Below are positions 42,313 through 51,929 of a stretch of DNA of 64,000 bases, piece after piece (the first letter of the stretch is position 1; every line of letters begins with the position of its first letter). Origin of the DNA: HGW-17 sp964516435. GTDB lineage: Bacteria > Myxococcota_A > Polyangia > HGW-17. Both the position numbers and the translations under genes were made by a program. The notes beneath the pieces were generated by a model. That model worked only from the letters and a program-made list of their open reading frames with translations. It searched no databases and was not told the origin of the DNA. The stretch covers positions 1-64,000 of the forward strand of contig CAZEZP010000038.1 in assembly GCA_964516435.1 (NCBI GenBank), read 5' to 3'.

Positions 42313-44282
42313 AACGCATTTTCTGGATGGTTTTCATTTTTGTCTCCATGATTTCCTGTGATGATTCATCCAAGAAATCCAACAACAGCAATAATAATAA
42401 TAATAATCAAAATCTGCCACCTGCGCGCTGCCAGTCCCGGCCCGCGGACCCGGTCGCTTTCACGGACGTCTCCGACGCCGTGGGCATCGGCGTGGAGGGC
42501 GAGCATCTGCTGGGAAACCGCATGGGCGCCATCGATCTGGATGGCGATCACTATCCGGAACTGGTGATCCATACAGTGGACGGCTATACGCGGGATGCGG
42601 CGGATACGCCTGTGCACCTGCGCAGGAAGCGGATTCTGCGCAACGTGGCGGATCCGCAGGCGCCCGGCGGGCGGCGGTTCGTGGAATACACGGAAGAATC
42701 GGGATACGACCGGGTGCCCGGTACCGGAGAACGGGGGCGCGGGGCCAGTTTCGCCGTGGCCGGCGACATTGATGGCGACGGCTGCCTGGATCTGATCTCC
42801 GTGGTGTACCGCTCCACGGCCGAAACGGCCGTAGTGGACCGCACCCTCGTGCTCGAGGGCGATTGCGCCGGGCATTTCACGCCGGACGAAACGGTGCAAC
42901 CCTGGCAGAATGACAATTTATATAGCGCCACCAGTGCGGTGCTCACCGACTACAACCGGGATTCCACGCTGGACCTCTTCATGGGATATTTCTACAAGAC
43001 ATTCGGAACGGCGCCCCAGCAGGACCGCCTGTACAAGAATGCCGGAAACGGCGCGTTCGGCGATGTCACCGACTCCGTGGGGATCACCACCTTCACGGGA
43101 GGGGAAGCCGAAGGCAAGAATCACAAGCCGACCTATGGCGTTACGGTGTGCGACGTGAACTCGGATGGCTGGCCGGATCTGCTGTCGAGTTCCTACGGGC
43201 GCGCCTGGAACCAGTTGTTCCTGGGCAGCGATGGCGCCACCTTCACGGACGTGTCCGAGTCGTCCACCTACCGCGCGGACGACGTGACGGATTATTCGGA
43301 CAACCAGTTCTACATCTGCCACTGCGTGCTCAATCCGGGCCCCGAATGCCAGGAAGTACCGCCTGGACCGCGCATGATCTCATGCACCGAGGACTACTGG
43401 CAGGTGGGATTCGACGATCAGCCCTTCCGCAATGGCGGCAACACCTTCACCACGCTGTGCGCCGATTTCGACAACGACGGCGACATGGATGTCTACCACG
43501 CCGAAATCCATCACTGGCACATCGGAAAGAGTTCAGATTCTTCGCAACTGCTGTGCAACACCGGAGAAACCCCGCTGCGTTTCGAGCGGCCCGGAAACGA
43601 TGTCACGGGGCTCGCCCGCGTGCATGAATCCGCAGACTGGAACGAAGGCGACATCACGGCAGTCACCCTGGATTTCGACAACGATGGCCTGCTGGACATC
43701 CTGGTGGGGGATTCCGATTATCCGGGCACCCGCGCGCGCCTGTTCCACCAGAAACCCGACCACACCTTCGAGGAGGTGGCGCTGGATCTCGGCCTGAATG
43801 CTCCCCGGGCGGGCGGGGTGACGTATCTGGATTACGACCAGGACGGGGACCTCGACCTGCTGGTGGGTTTCTCCCGCATGCGCTGCGCGGCTTCGGACAC
43901 CGACTGCATCTTCGACGAACCACGCGTGCGCCTGTTCGCGAACGAAGGCGGCTCCACCGCCAACCGTGTGGTGATCCGCCTGAGCGGCGCGGGCGGCTAC
44001 GGGAACGCCAATACCAGCGCCATTGGCGCGCGGGTGCGCGTCACGGCAGGAGGAATGACGCAGACGCGTGAAATCCAGGCCAATTTCGGGCACTTCGGCA
44101 TCCTCGTCCCGCTGGATGCCGTATTTGGCCTGGGGGATGCCTGCACCATCGAGCGCCTGGAAATCACCTGGCCGAATCTGGGAGGAACCGTCACCACGCT
44201 GGAGAACCTGCCGGCCAATTACGTGTATTCCATCCGGGAAGGGGAAGGTCTGGTCCAATGGGAAGAATTGCCGGTCCGCTGA
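42309..44282 (+). CDS. FG-GAP/ASPIC repeat lipoprotein with Asn linker
   Basis: The 657-residue protein has a lipoprotein signal (VFIFVSMISC), a CDDSSKKS mature end and a short asparagine tract. It then has at least five FG-GAP/VCBS calcium-binding repeats of the DxDxDGxxD type: AIDLDGDHYPELV, DIDGDGCLDLI, DVNSDGWPDLL, DFDNDGDMDVY, DYDQDGDLDLL. The C-terminal ~100 residues match the ASPIC/UnbV domain (GARVRVTAGGMTQTREI). These form a beta-propeller used for adhesion or sensing at the surface. Its start overlaps the histidine kinase stop by ATGA, an uncommon pairing. Confidence 0.9.
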   Translation: MKRIFWMVFIFVSMISCDDSSKKSNNSNNNNNNQNLPPARCQSRPADPVAFTDVSDAVGIGVEGEHLLGNRMGAIDLDGDHYPELVIHTVDGYTRDAADTPVHLRRKRILRNVADPQAPGGRRFVEYTEESGYDRVPGTGERGRGASFAVAGDIDGDGCLDLISVVYRSTAETAVVDRTLVLEGDCAGHFTPDETVQPWQNDNLYSATSAVLTDYNRDSTLDLFMGYFYKTFGTAPQQDRLYKNAGNGAFGDVTDSVGITTFTGGEAEGKNHKPTYGVTVCDVNSDGWPDLLSSSYGRAWNQLFLGSDGATFTDVSESSTYRADDVTDYSDNQFYICHCVLNPGPECQEVPPGPRMISCTEDYWQVGFDDQPFRNGGNTFTTLCADFDNDGDMDVYHAEIHHWHIGKSSDSSQLLCNTGETPLRFERPGNDVTGLARVHESADWNEGDITAVTLDFDNDGLLDILVGDSDYPGTRARLFHQKPDHTFEEVALDLGLNAPRAGGVTYLDYDQDGDLDLLVGFSRMRCAASDTDCIFDEPRVRLFANEGGSTANRVVIRLSGAGGYGNANTSAIGARVRVTAGGMTQTREIQANFGHFGILVPLDAVFGLGDACTIERLEITWPNLGGTVTTLENLPANYVYSIREGEGLVQWEELPVR

Positions 44283-46270
44283 AGGTCTTTCTTTTCCTCG
44301 CGCTGTCTGCGGGGTGCGCCGACCCCGGAAAGAACACGCCGCCGCAGTTGCAGGAGTGGGGCGCCATGAGCGTGGAACTGGCCTATCCGGGCACGCTGCT
44401 CTCCGGCACCCGGCTGTGGGTGGAAGGCGGGCCATTTCCCGACGAGAGTTTCGGAACCGTTTCCGTGATGGTGGAAGGCACGTTCCATCACGATGACGGA
44501 TTCGTTCGCGTGTTCGAGAATCTTCCGGCCGTGCGCCTGCGCCCGGACCGCGTGTACGTGGATTTGCAGGAATCCCTGCTGGCCCGCCTGTGCGGGGGCG
44601 GGATTCGGCCGGGCCAACTGCCGGTGCGCGTATGGGTGCGCGCCCGTTCGCTCTTTTCAGGACGCGAGTACGAATCGACGGCGCTGCCCGTGAATTTCAC
44701 GGTTGCGGACGCGCTGACGCCCGAACTTCTGGGCATTCAGCCGGATCCCTTCGTGTACCTGGAGGGCAGGCTGGGCATCACGGCCAGGGGCCTGCTGCTG
44801 CCTGGGGAAGACGGCGGCAGTTTCGCGGTGGTGGAAGGCTGCCTGCTGCCGGAGGGCGCTTCGGGGAGTTGCGCATCCAGCGGCAGGGCCGTGGGACCCG
44901 TGGAACTGCCGGTAATCGACGTGGACGTCAAGACGCGCCAGGGGGCTTCGGTCGTGCTTCCATCGGAGGTGTTCGGCGTGGATCCGGGCCGCTTCACCGG
45001 CAGTATCCGCCTTCTCAACCGCTTCTCCGATGGTTCTTTTTTGCAGAGCGCCTCCTTGGTCCTGGACCTGGAACTGCTGGAGGTGGATCTGGCGCGCGTG
45101 GGGACGGAAAAGACATCCCTTGGCGGATACGTGGAGGTGTATGGACATGCATTCGCTCCTCCCGGGGAGCAGTGCGGCACCACGTTTCTCGTGGAGGGCA
45201 CGTGGAATCCGCACACCGGCTCGCCGATGCCCGTGGACATGGTGTGGATTCCCGAAGTGCTCGACGGGGAGCACGCGCGCCACGTACTCGACGAGCAGGC
45301 GGATCTGGGAACCCTCGTAAACCTGCGCACGGCCTGGGGCACGCTGGAGGGGAACATCACGGCCCGGGTGTGCTGCGGTTCGGACTGCCGTGACAGCGGC
45401 TCCATTCCGTTGCGGCTGGAAATCCTGCCGGTGCTGCAGAAAGTGCGCCTGATGTACCAGGACAGTTGGGTGTCCGCGCTCGGGCATTGGGGGCTTTCCG
45501 GCGTGGATGCCGCCATTCGCCGCCGCGCGCTGGATGTGATGGAAAAAATCTATGAGGGAGTGCACATCGAGTTCACCGAGGAGCCGATCGAGGATTACAA
45601 GTTGTATTCGCGGGTGGAAATCCACGGATACGACCCCAATGGCTACGGCCTTCTGGGCTACGACAACTCCACCGGCAAGGATGTGGAGAACCGGCGGCTG
45701 CACGATGTGCTGGGCGGTCGCAACGCCCTCACGCAGGAAGATGGATTTCCTGGATATGGCGGCGTTTTCCTGCACAGTTTCTTTGGCTTTTCCCTGCATC
45801 CGCCAGCAGGTGTGAAATCCATGGAAATTGCGGACCCGCGCTTCGATGCGATATTCGATCCCTTCCGGCCGGACCGCCGCGGAACGCCCGCCAGCGCCCA
45901 GGAAGCCGCATCCTTCGTGCCCTCCTCCGATGGCAGGGTCTGCGACGGCGCGGGTACAAACCGCCTGCAGCAACTCTCCTGCGCGGTCTACACGCTGGGA
46001 ACCTTCCTGGGAAGCACCCTGGCGCACGAGATCGGGCACAGTCTGGGGCTGGCGCAGCCCTACGTGGAAGGCTCCTACCACAACGTCGGGGACGTTCCGC
46101 TGCGCCTGATGGACGCCGGCAATGCGCGTTCCTTCGTGGAGCGGGCCGGCCTGCAGGGGGGACGGCTCGAGGCGTTCTGCGATGAAGATTTCGCGTATCT
46201 GCGGGCCATTCTGGGCGATCCGCAGAATCCGGGCCAGGATCAGGGACGCCCCACCTGCGGCGCGCAATGA
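44258..46270 (+). CDS. Zincin-like lipoprotein
   Basis: The 670-residue protein has a lipoprotein signal (VFLFLALSAGC) and a series of Ig- or IPT-like beta-sandwich domains (residues ~30-400). Its C-terminal domain contains a metalloprotease motif, TLAHEIGHSLGLAQP, with H590, E591, H594 and G597. In metzincins a third histidine follows at HExxHxxGxxH; here that position is Q600, so zinc binding may be altered or the third ligand lie elsewhere. It begins 25 bases inside the FG-GAP gene, and its stop overlaps the next start by ATGA. It probably acts at the outer surface. Confidence 0.85.
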   Translation: MGRIAGPLKVFLFLALSAGCADPGKNTPPQLQEWGAMSVELAYPGTLLSGTRLWVEGGPFPDESFGTVSVMVEGTFHHDDGFVRVFENLPAVRLRPDRVYVDLQESLLARLCGGGIRPGQLPVRVWVRARSLFSGREYESTALPVNFTVADALTPELLGIQPDPFVYLEGRLGITARGLLLPGEDGGSFAVVEGCLLPEGASGSCASSGRAVGPVELPVIDVDVKTRQGASVVLPSEVFGVDPGRFTGSIRLLNRFSDGSFLQSASLVLDLELLEVDLARVGTEKTSLGGYVEVYGHAFAPPGEQCGTTFLVEGTWNPHTGSPMPVDMVWIPEVLDGEHARHVLDEQADLGTLVNLRTAWGTLEGNITARVCCGSDCRDSGSIPLRLEILPVLQKVRLMYQDSWVSALGHWGLSGVDAAIRRRALDVMEKIYEGVHIEFTEEPIEDYKLYSRVEIHGYDPNGYGLLGYDNSTGKDVENRRLHDVLGGRNALTQEDGFPGYGGVFLHSFFGFSLHPPAGVKSMEIADPRFDAIFDPFRPDRRGTPASAQEAASFVPSSDGRVCDGAGTNRLQQLSCAVYTLGTFLGSTLAHEIGHSLGLAQPYVEGSYHNVGDVPLRLMDAGNARSFVERAGLQGGRLEAFCDEDFAYLRAILGDPQNPGQDQGRPTCGAQ

Positions 46271-47412
46271 CTGGCTCGTTTTCCTTCGACCAGGGTTCCG
46301 GGTGGGCGCGGCTCCTGGCGGCCGTTGCCGCCTTCATAGCGCTTTCGCTCTTGCCGTCCTGTGACTGGTTCGGCCGGAAAACGGAGGATGAACCGCCGGA
46401 AAAATCCCTGCCTCTGCTCGAGATGCCCGATGCATCCACGGTCGCGCAGCGGTTCAAGACGCTCAGTCGCGAAGGTGTCGAATGGGAGCATTACCTGACG
46501 GCTCCGGGCATTCTGTGGAGGGGGACCCGCAAGTTCTTTTCTTTCGCTTACCTGCAGGCGGGCGCGCCGGTTTCCTCCATGAGAAGCGCGCTGGTGCTGA
46601 TTCCCACGGCGCTTCCCGCGAAGGGGGATCCCGGCATCGTGTTCCAGGAGGTGCCCGGCACGATTTTCGAAATCCATTCGATCCGGCTCGGCGCTTCCCT
46701 GGAGGCGCAACTGCTTTTCAGCGTATCCGTGCGCCGGGAAGGGGAGAGCCAGGTGCTGTCCAGCATCTACTGGGATGTCAAGAAAGACAAGAATTTCAAC
46801 GACTTGCGTTTCATCGAGGTCTGGAAGGTGGTGCACGCATACGACCTCCTGGATGCGCGAGGCAGTTACAGGCCCCCTGATTTCCATTACTGGGACGTGG
46901 ACGACGACGGTCTTCAGGAAGTGGTGGTGACCAATGCGTGGAAGGACAAGCCTCCGCCATGGCGGTACCGCTGGGCCGTCTTCCACTGGGACCCGCAGTC
47001 CCGGCGCATGGAGCCGCGCCGGGGACTGGCGCTGTTTCCTTTCAAGGAGCAGCATCCGGAGTGGCTGGCGCTGGCTCTTGTGGAAATGCTGCGCCTCAGG
47101 TCGCCGGAAGAGGAGTTGGCGGCGTATTTTTCTTCCGCTCCCGGCTGCGAGATGAAGCGCACCCTGCAGATGGCGGCCGCGCTCGAGGGAGTCCTGTCGC
47201 CGCCGCGGACGGTTTCCGGAAATGCCGGAACTGCCCGCGTGCAACTGGATGCCCTTCCTTCATCCGGCAAGGAAGGCCGCAAGGAGAGCGTTGGCAGGGA
47301 AAGCCAGAAGGATCGCCTGCGCCTGGAGGTCGAATTGCGCAATGAGCCCATTGCATTCGACCGCTGGCGGATATGCCGCGCACAATTATATCGAGTGCGG
47401 GAAAATAATTGA
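46267..47412 (+). CDS. Lipoprotein, last gene of the histidine-kinase operon
   Basis: The 381-residue protein has a long N-terminal region leading to a lipoprotein-like signal (AAFIALSLLPSC) and CDWFGRK. The rest is a beta-rich soluble domain without recognised motifs (GILWRGTRKFFSFAYLQAG, FHYWDVDDDGLQEVVVTNAW, the latter like one FG-GAP repeat). It overlaps the zincin-like gene by ATGA and ends the five-gene operon. The single FG-GAP-like repeat links it to the lipoprotein two genes upstream. Confidence 0.78.
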   Translation: MTGSFSFDQGSGWARLLAAVAAFIALSLLPSCDWFGRKTEDEPPEKSLPLLEMPDASTVAQRFKTLSREGVEWEHYLTAPGILWRGTRKFFSFAYLQAGAPVSSMRSALVLIPTALPAKGDPGIVFQEVPGTIFEIHSIRLGASLEAQLLFSVSVRREGESQVLSSIYWDVKKDKNFNDLRFIEVWKVVHAYDLLDARGSYRPPDFHYWDVDDDGLQEVVVTNAWKDKPPPWRYRWAVFHWDPQSRRMEPRRGLALFPFKEQHPEWLALALVEMLRLRSPEEELAAYFSSAPGCEMKRTLQMAAALEGVLSPPRTVSGNAGTARVQLDALPSSGKEGRKESVGRESQKDRLRLEVELRNEPIAFDRWRICRAQLYRVRENN

Positions 47413-47442
47413 ATTTGCTTTGAATTTTTTGGTGATTGTGAT

Positions 47443-48081
47443 TTAAATTTCTTTCAATCGTTTTATGAATTCGGAACGGTCAGGACTGGAAAAGAGCGCG
47501 GACCCGGAGACCAGGACGTTGGCGCCAGCGGCAACGACCCTGGGCGCAGTGGATAGATCGATGCCTCCGTCCACCTCCAGAAGGCAATCGGCACGGCCGG
47601 CCGCGTCCAGCATGGCGCGCACGTGGGAGATTTTTCCGGTCAGATCGATGAATGCCTGGCCGCCGAATCCGGGATTCACGGTCATCACCAGGACCAGATC
47701 CACCAGGTCCAGCACGTGTTCCAGCACGCACACCGGCGTGGAAGGATTGAGCGCCACGCCGGCCTTCACGCCGCGGGACCGGATGTGGGAAAGCAGCCGG
47801 TGCAGGTGGACGTCGGCTTCGGCATGCACCGTGAGGATGGACGCGCCGGCCGCCATGAAGGCGTCCACGTGCCGGGAGGGCTGCGCGATCATCAGGTGCA
47901 CGTCCTGCGGGATTCCCGTGCGCGACAGGGCCTTGACCAGGCCGGGGCCGAATGTGATGTTGGGCACGAAATCCCCGTCCATGACATCAATATGCAAATA
48001 ATCACATCCCTGCAGCGTGGAAACTTCACGCTCCAGGTGCAGATAATCCGCGCTCAGCAGGGAAGGCGCCACCCGGACCAT
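47443..48081 (-). CDS. rpe: Ribulose-phosphate 3-epimerase
   Basis: The 212-residue TIM-barrel protein matches Rpe throughout: VAPSLLSADYLHLEREV, HIDVMDGDFVPNITFGP, DVHLMIAQP, VMTVNPGFGGQAFI and LLEVDGGID, which include the two catalytic aspartates and the metal-binding histidines. It interconverts D-ribulose 5-phosphate and D-xylulose 5-phosphate in the pentose phosphate pathway. AAGGAG before the ATG lies in the rsmB end, six bases upstream of its stop. It completes an fmt-rsmB-rpe unit. Confidence 0.98.
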   Translation of the reverse strand: MVRVAPSLLSADYLHLEREVSTLQGCDYLHIDVMDGDFVPNITFGPGLVKALSRTGIPQDVHLMIAQPSRHVDAFMAAGASILTVHAEADVHLHRLLSHIRSRGVKAGVALNPSTPVCVLEHVLDLVDLVLVMTVNPGFGGQAFIDLTGKISHVRAMLDAAGRADCLLEVDGGIDLSTAPRVVAAGANVLVSGSALFSSPDRSEFIKRLKEI

Positions 48082-48087
48082 GGGACA

Positions 48088-49437
48088 TCACTCCTTGCGC
48101 CGCAGCCTGGCCACGTAGAATCCATCCATGTCGTGCCGGTGCGGCAGCAGCAGCAGATCGCCTTTTTCGTTCAGGAAGGGGCCGAAATCCACTTCTGTGG
48201 AGGGGGGAGGGCCCATGCGTTCGAACTCCGGATGCAACCCGAGGAAATTTTCCACCTGCCGGGTCGTTTCGGGAGGCCAGAACGTGCATACGACGTAGGC
48301 CAACTGGCCGCCGGGCGCCACCTTGGGCGCCAGTGATTCCAGCAGTTGGGATTGTTTCTTGACCATGGCTCTGGCTTCTTCCAGGGTCAGGCGCCACTTG
48401 GCTTCGGGATGGCGCCGCAGGACGCCCAGACCGGAGCAGGGCGCATCCAGCAAGACCAGGTCGAAGGGACCATCGGGTGGCTCCTTGACGAGGTTGAGCG
48501 TGGCCGTCCGGATGCAGGTCACGCCGGCCCGCCGGGCACGCTGGGTCAGGGCATCCATCTTGGAAGCCTTGAGGTCCGCCGCCAGGATGTCGGCTCCGTT
48601 CTTCAGACGGGCGCCCATGTGCAGCGACTTTCCGCCCGTTCCCGCGCAGGCGTCCAGGATGCGGGCATTCGCTTTCGGGTCCACGTAGAACACCACCAAC
48701 TGGGAGCCTTCGTCCTGCACCAGATAGGCGCCCTCGCGATGGAGATCCTGACGCACGGGATCCGGCAGGCCCGCGGCTTCCACCCCCACGGGAGAATGCC
48801 GGGTGGGCTTCACGTCGGCATCGGGAAACTGGGCGCGCAGTTTCTCCACGAGCTCGTCGCGCGTGGTGCGCAGCACGTTGGCGCGCAGGATCGTGCGGGC
48901 GCGCGCATTGAGCGAATCCAGCAGGCTCGCGGCTTCCGATTCGCCCACCGTGTCCAGCGCCGCCTGCACCATCCATTCCGGAAAGGAGTATTCCTGCTCC
49001 AGCCGGCGGGGAAGGTCCAGATCGGGCGGAAACGGAGGCTCTCCCTGGTGTGCGAGTTTCCGCAGCACGGCGTTGACGAATCCCGACGGCGTGTTTCCCA
49101 CGTGCAGGCGGGTGAGTTCCACGGCCCGGTCCACAGCGATGGCGGGCGGAATGTTGCGCATGAACAGGATCTGGTACGCCCCGATGAGCAATTGCCGCCG
49201 CACGAAGGGATGGCAGCGGTCCAGCGGCTGGTTGGCATATGCAGAAATGGCGCGTTCCAGACGCGTCATGTGCCGCAGCACGCCGAACAGCAATTCCTTG
49301 CTTGTAGCCCTCACCTCCCGGGAAAGGTTGCCGCTCATGGCCACGGCATCGAAAGCGATCGATGCATAGGCATTGTGCCGTTCCACGCGGGCCAGCACCT
49401 CTTGCGCCAAAAGCCGGGGTTCCTCCGAAAAATTCAT
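48088..49437 (-). CDS. rsmB: 16S rRNA (cytosine-967-C5) methyltransferase
   Basis: The 449-residue protein has the NusB-like N-terminal domain (ALARVERHNAYASI is its start pattern, here VLARVERHNAYASIAF) and the RsmB methyltransferase domain. SAM motif I is ILDACAGTGGKSLHMG and motif IV is DAPCSGLGVLRRHPE. The catalytic cysteine strand reads VVCTFWPPETT, a variant of the usual TCS motif. It methylates C967 of 16S rRNA. The ATG at 49437 overlaps the fmt stop by ATGA. Confidence 0.95.
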   Translation of the reverse strand: MNFSEEPRLLAQEVLARVERHNAYASIAFDAVAMSGNLSREVRATSKELLFGVLRHMTRLERAISAYANQPLDRCHPFVRRQLLIGAYQILFMRNIPPAIAVDRAVELTRLHVGNTPSGFVNAVLRKLAHQGEPPFPPDLDLPRRLEQEYSFPEWMVQAALDTVGESEAASLLDSLNARARTILRANVLRTTRDELVEKLRAQFPDADVKPTRHSPVGVEAAGLPDPVRQDLHREGAYLVQDEGSQLVVFYVDPKANARILDACAGTGGKSLHMGARLKNGADILAADLKASKMDALTQRARRAGVTCIRTATLNLVKEPPDGPFDLVLLDAPCSGLGVLRRHPEAKWRLTLEEARAMVKKQSQLLESLAPKVAPGGQLAYVVCTFWPPETTRQVENFLGLHPEFERMGPPPSTEVDFGPFLNEKGDLLLLPHRHDMDGFYVARLRRKE

Positions 49438-50372
49438 TTTCCTCTTCCTCGCAACTTCGTTCCCATGGGGATGGGGTGGCCGGCCAGAACGTGGGCCGCC
49501 GGCATTCTTCTGCTTCCGGGCCATTGGAGTTCTCCCAGAGCCACGGCGCCCTGCGCGCAGGCTACCACCAGGCGGCCCGCATCCGTTCCCAGCACGCTTC
49601 CCGGTTCGCCTTCCGCGTTTTCCAGGACGGCCGGCCGAAATACCTTGAGGCGCACGTCGCTCAAAAACGTGTAGGCGCCAGGCTTCGAATCGAATGCGCG
49701 GATGCGGTTGGCCACCGTTTGCGCACCGGCATCCCAGTCCACCCAGGCCATCTCGGTCGTCAGGAGGGGCGCCGTCGTGGCGCGGGAAGGATCCTGGGGC
49801 GTGCGTGGCAGTCGATTTCCGGCTTCCTCCCGGGCGAGCACGTCCAAAAGTTCCCGTGTTCCCGCCACGGCGAGGCGGTGCAGCAGTTCGTCCGCGTTTT
49901 CATCCGGCTGCACGGGGGTTTCGATCTGCCGCACGATGTCGCCGGCGTCCATGAATTCGTTCATCTGCATGATGGTGACGCCGGTGACGGGATCGCCATG
50001 CCACAGCGTCCAGGGGACCGGCGCCGGCCCCCGGTGGCGCGGCAAAAGCGACGGATGGATGTTGAGCGCACCGAATCGGGCCGCCTCCAGAACCTCGGGA
50101 GGCAGGATGCGCCCGTAGGCCACCACGACCAGGTAGTCGGCCCGGCAGTCCCGGATGCGCTGGGCGAACGCTTCGGTTCGAACGGCTTTTGGTGCGATGG
50201 TTTCCAGGCCGAGTTTCTGGGCGAGTTGCCACACGGGGGTGGGCATGCATTTTTGCCCCCTGCCACATGGGCGGGGCGGCTGCGTCACCACGAGCACCAC
50301 CTCGTGGGTGCCATGCAGGCCTTCCAGTGCCGGAAGTGCAAACTCGGGAGAACCAAGGAACACGATGCGCAC
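49434..50372 (-). CDS. fmt: Methionyl-tRNA formyltransferase
   Basis: The 312-residue protein begins MRIVFLGSPEFALPALEGL. It has the catalytic segment FGALNIHPSLLPRHRGPAPV, with the conserved asparagine and histidine, followed by VTIMQMNEFMDAGDIV. These match Fmt, which formylates initiator Met-tRNA with 10-formyl-THF. The C-terminal OB domain is present. A cysteine-containing insertion (PCGRGQKCMPTPV) matches the loop that inserts at the acceptor stem. It overlaps rsmB by ATGA. No def gene is adjacent. Confidence 0.97.
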   Translation of the reverse strand: MRIVFLGSPEFALPALEGLHGTHEVVLVVTQPPRPCGRGQKCMPTPVWQLAQKLGLETIAPKAVRTEAFAQRIRDCRADYLVVVAYGRILPPEVLEAARFGALNIHPSLLPRHRGPAPVPWTLWHGDPVTGVTIMQMNEFMDAGDIVRQIETPVQPDENADELLHRLAVAGTRELLDVLAREEAGNRLPRTPQDPSRATTAPLLTTEMAWVDWDAGAQTVANRIRAFDSKPGAYTFLSDVRLKVFRPAVLENAEGEPGSVLGTDAGRLVVACAQGAVALGELQWPGSRRMPAAHVLAGHPIPMGTKLRGRGK

Positions 50373-50408
50373 GGACCCATACCTCCCCGGCAGCGTGCCG
50401 AGGGTGCA

Positions 50409-51929
50409 TCAAAATGACAAAAGGGACAAGGCTTTGTCCATGCTTTTTTTCAGTTTTTCGAAGTCTCCGGAGAGCAGCAGGCGCAGGGGTGCGGGCAACT
50501 GGGAGAATTGCAGGAGGATATCCTGCTGCAGACGCCGTGCCGCCACGGGGTCATTGCCGAATACGTGCGCAGGGTCGCCAGTGTACAGACTCTCTTCGAA
50601 CCGGCGGAACCGGCGGCGCCGGATCTCGGTCGCCGGGTTGGCGGGAAGAGTTGGGCCGATCAGACCGAAAAGCCGGCAGGCATAGGCCAGTTTCCAACTT
50701 TCCAGGGTTCCCATTCCGGAGCGGATGCAGGCTTCTTCCCAGGTCGATCCGCTGCCGAAGAGGTGCAGGGCGCGAAGCCACACGGGGTCGAAATCGGGAT
50801 CCGCAAACAGTTCGTCCCATTCCTTGAGCCGCGTGCGGGGCTCTTCGGCATCGCACAGGGCGCAGGCTTCATCGGCTCCCATGTGTTCCAGGATGCCGCC
50901 GAATATGGCGCCACGCGGATCCAGCGGCGGCAGGGAGGAAGCGCTTTCGCTGCCGGCTGTCACCACGGGCGCCCGGCGTGCGGAAATGGCCAGGCGAACC
51001 GCTTCCCGCCGGCAGCGCAGCGCCCATTGCCGTTCCTCTCCGGAAGCGATCAGGCGCCGGCGCAGCGCCCATTCGATGGGGTCCGACAGCGTGCGCGTCA
51101 AGTCCATTCCGATACCGTCGGCTCCCAGTTGCAGCAGGCGGGCCAGGATGGGGGCGATGCCCTGCGCATCCAGGATTCGGCCGTTCGCCCAGGAGAACGT
51201 GATGCGGAAATGGGGAAGAGAGACTTCCACCTGCCCGGAAAATCCATGGCGGTGCAGATCCAGGAGGAAGAGTGCCATGTTGCCGTCCCACTGGGGAATG
51301 GTGAACTCCCTCGAAACGCCGCCGCCCAGCGACAGTTGCTCGATTTCCTCCACGCTGGCGACGATGGTGTTGCGGCGCAGGATGCCGGGAGACGTGGTCT
51401 GCTCCGGACCCCGTTCCTCCTGCCCGGAAGGGCCGTCGGCGGAAATGTTTTCAGACGGTTGTTTGATGACCGGGGTTCCCAGGGCGAATGCATCCTCGGG
51501 CACTTCTGGCACTCCCTGCATCGCGTTTTCCGGGGCCGGCGCATGCACGCCGTCCATGGAGTGCTCGGGCGTTTCCGGCAAGGCGCGCGCGGGCAGTCCT
51601 CCCAGCGTGAAGACTTCCTCGTCGAGATCCGGAACGTCGGGAGCCGCGTCCACCTCGGAGGAATCCGCACGGGATCCGGCGGCCGCCATGCGCAGGCGGA
51701 TGTCCTCCACGAGCAGATCCATGTCACGCGGATGACGGTATTCCGTGCGGATCCTGCCGCCTCCGGAAACCTGCACCATCCGTTCATCTTCGGCCGTCTG
51801 CAACTCGAGGACGCAGACGTCGTCCGGATTGGGAGAAATGCCGCGCCGGATCGGCACATCGGGCAGGGTTTCCAGCAGCCGTCCGGCCAGGATCTCGAAA
51901 TCAGGGGAGTCCGGAATCCACAGGTTCAT
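50409..51929 (-). CDS. DUF4388/PATAN-like protein
   Basis: The 506-residue cytoplasmic protein has an N-terminal mixed domain (to ~90) and a long acidic, Pro/Glu-rich linker (~95-230). It then has a segment resembling the DUF4388/PATAN fold found in gliding and signalling proteins: ALFLLDLHRHGFSGQVEVS and FSWANGRILDAQGIAPILAR. A helical C-terminal part follows. Such proteins act as adapters with two-component or motility systems. GGAGGG precedes the ATG at 51929, and the end lies 36 bases before fmt, so it may head that operon. The assignment is tentative. Confidence 0.68.
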   Translation of the reverse strand: MNLWIPDSPDFEILAGRLLETLPDVPIRRGISPNPDDVCVLELQTAEDERMVQVSGGGRIRTEYRHPRDMDLLVEDIRLRMAAAGSRADSSEVDAAPDVPDLDEEVFTLGGLPARALPETPEHSMDGVHAPAPENAMQGVPEVPEDAFALGTPVIKQPSENISADGPSGQEERGPEQTTSPGILRRNTIVASVEEIEQLSLGGGVSREFTIPQWDGNMALFLLDLHRHGFSGQVEVSLPHFRITFSWANGRILDAQGIAPILARLLQLGADGIGMDLTRTLSDPIEWALRRRLIASGEERQWALRCRREAVRLAISARRAPVVTAGSESASSLPPLDPRGAIFGGILEHMGADEACALCDAEEPRTRLKEWDELFADPDFDPVWLRALHLFGSGSTWEEACIRSGMGTLESWKLAYACRLFGLIGPTLPANPATEIRRRRFRRFEESLYTGDPAHVFGNDPVAARRLQQDILLQFSQLPAPLRLLLSGDFEKLKKSMDKALSLLSF

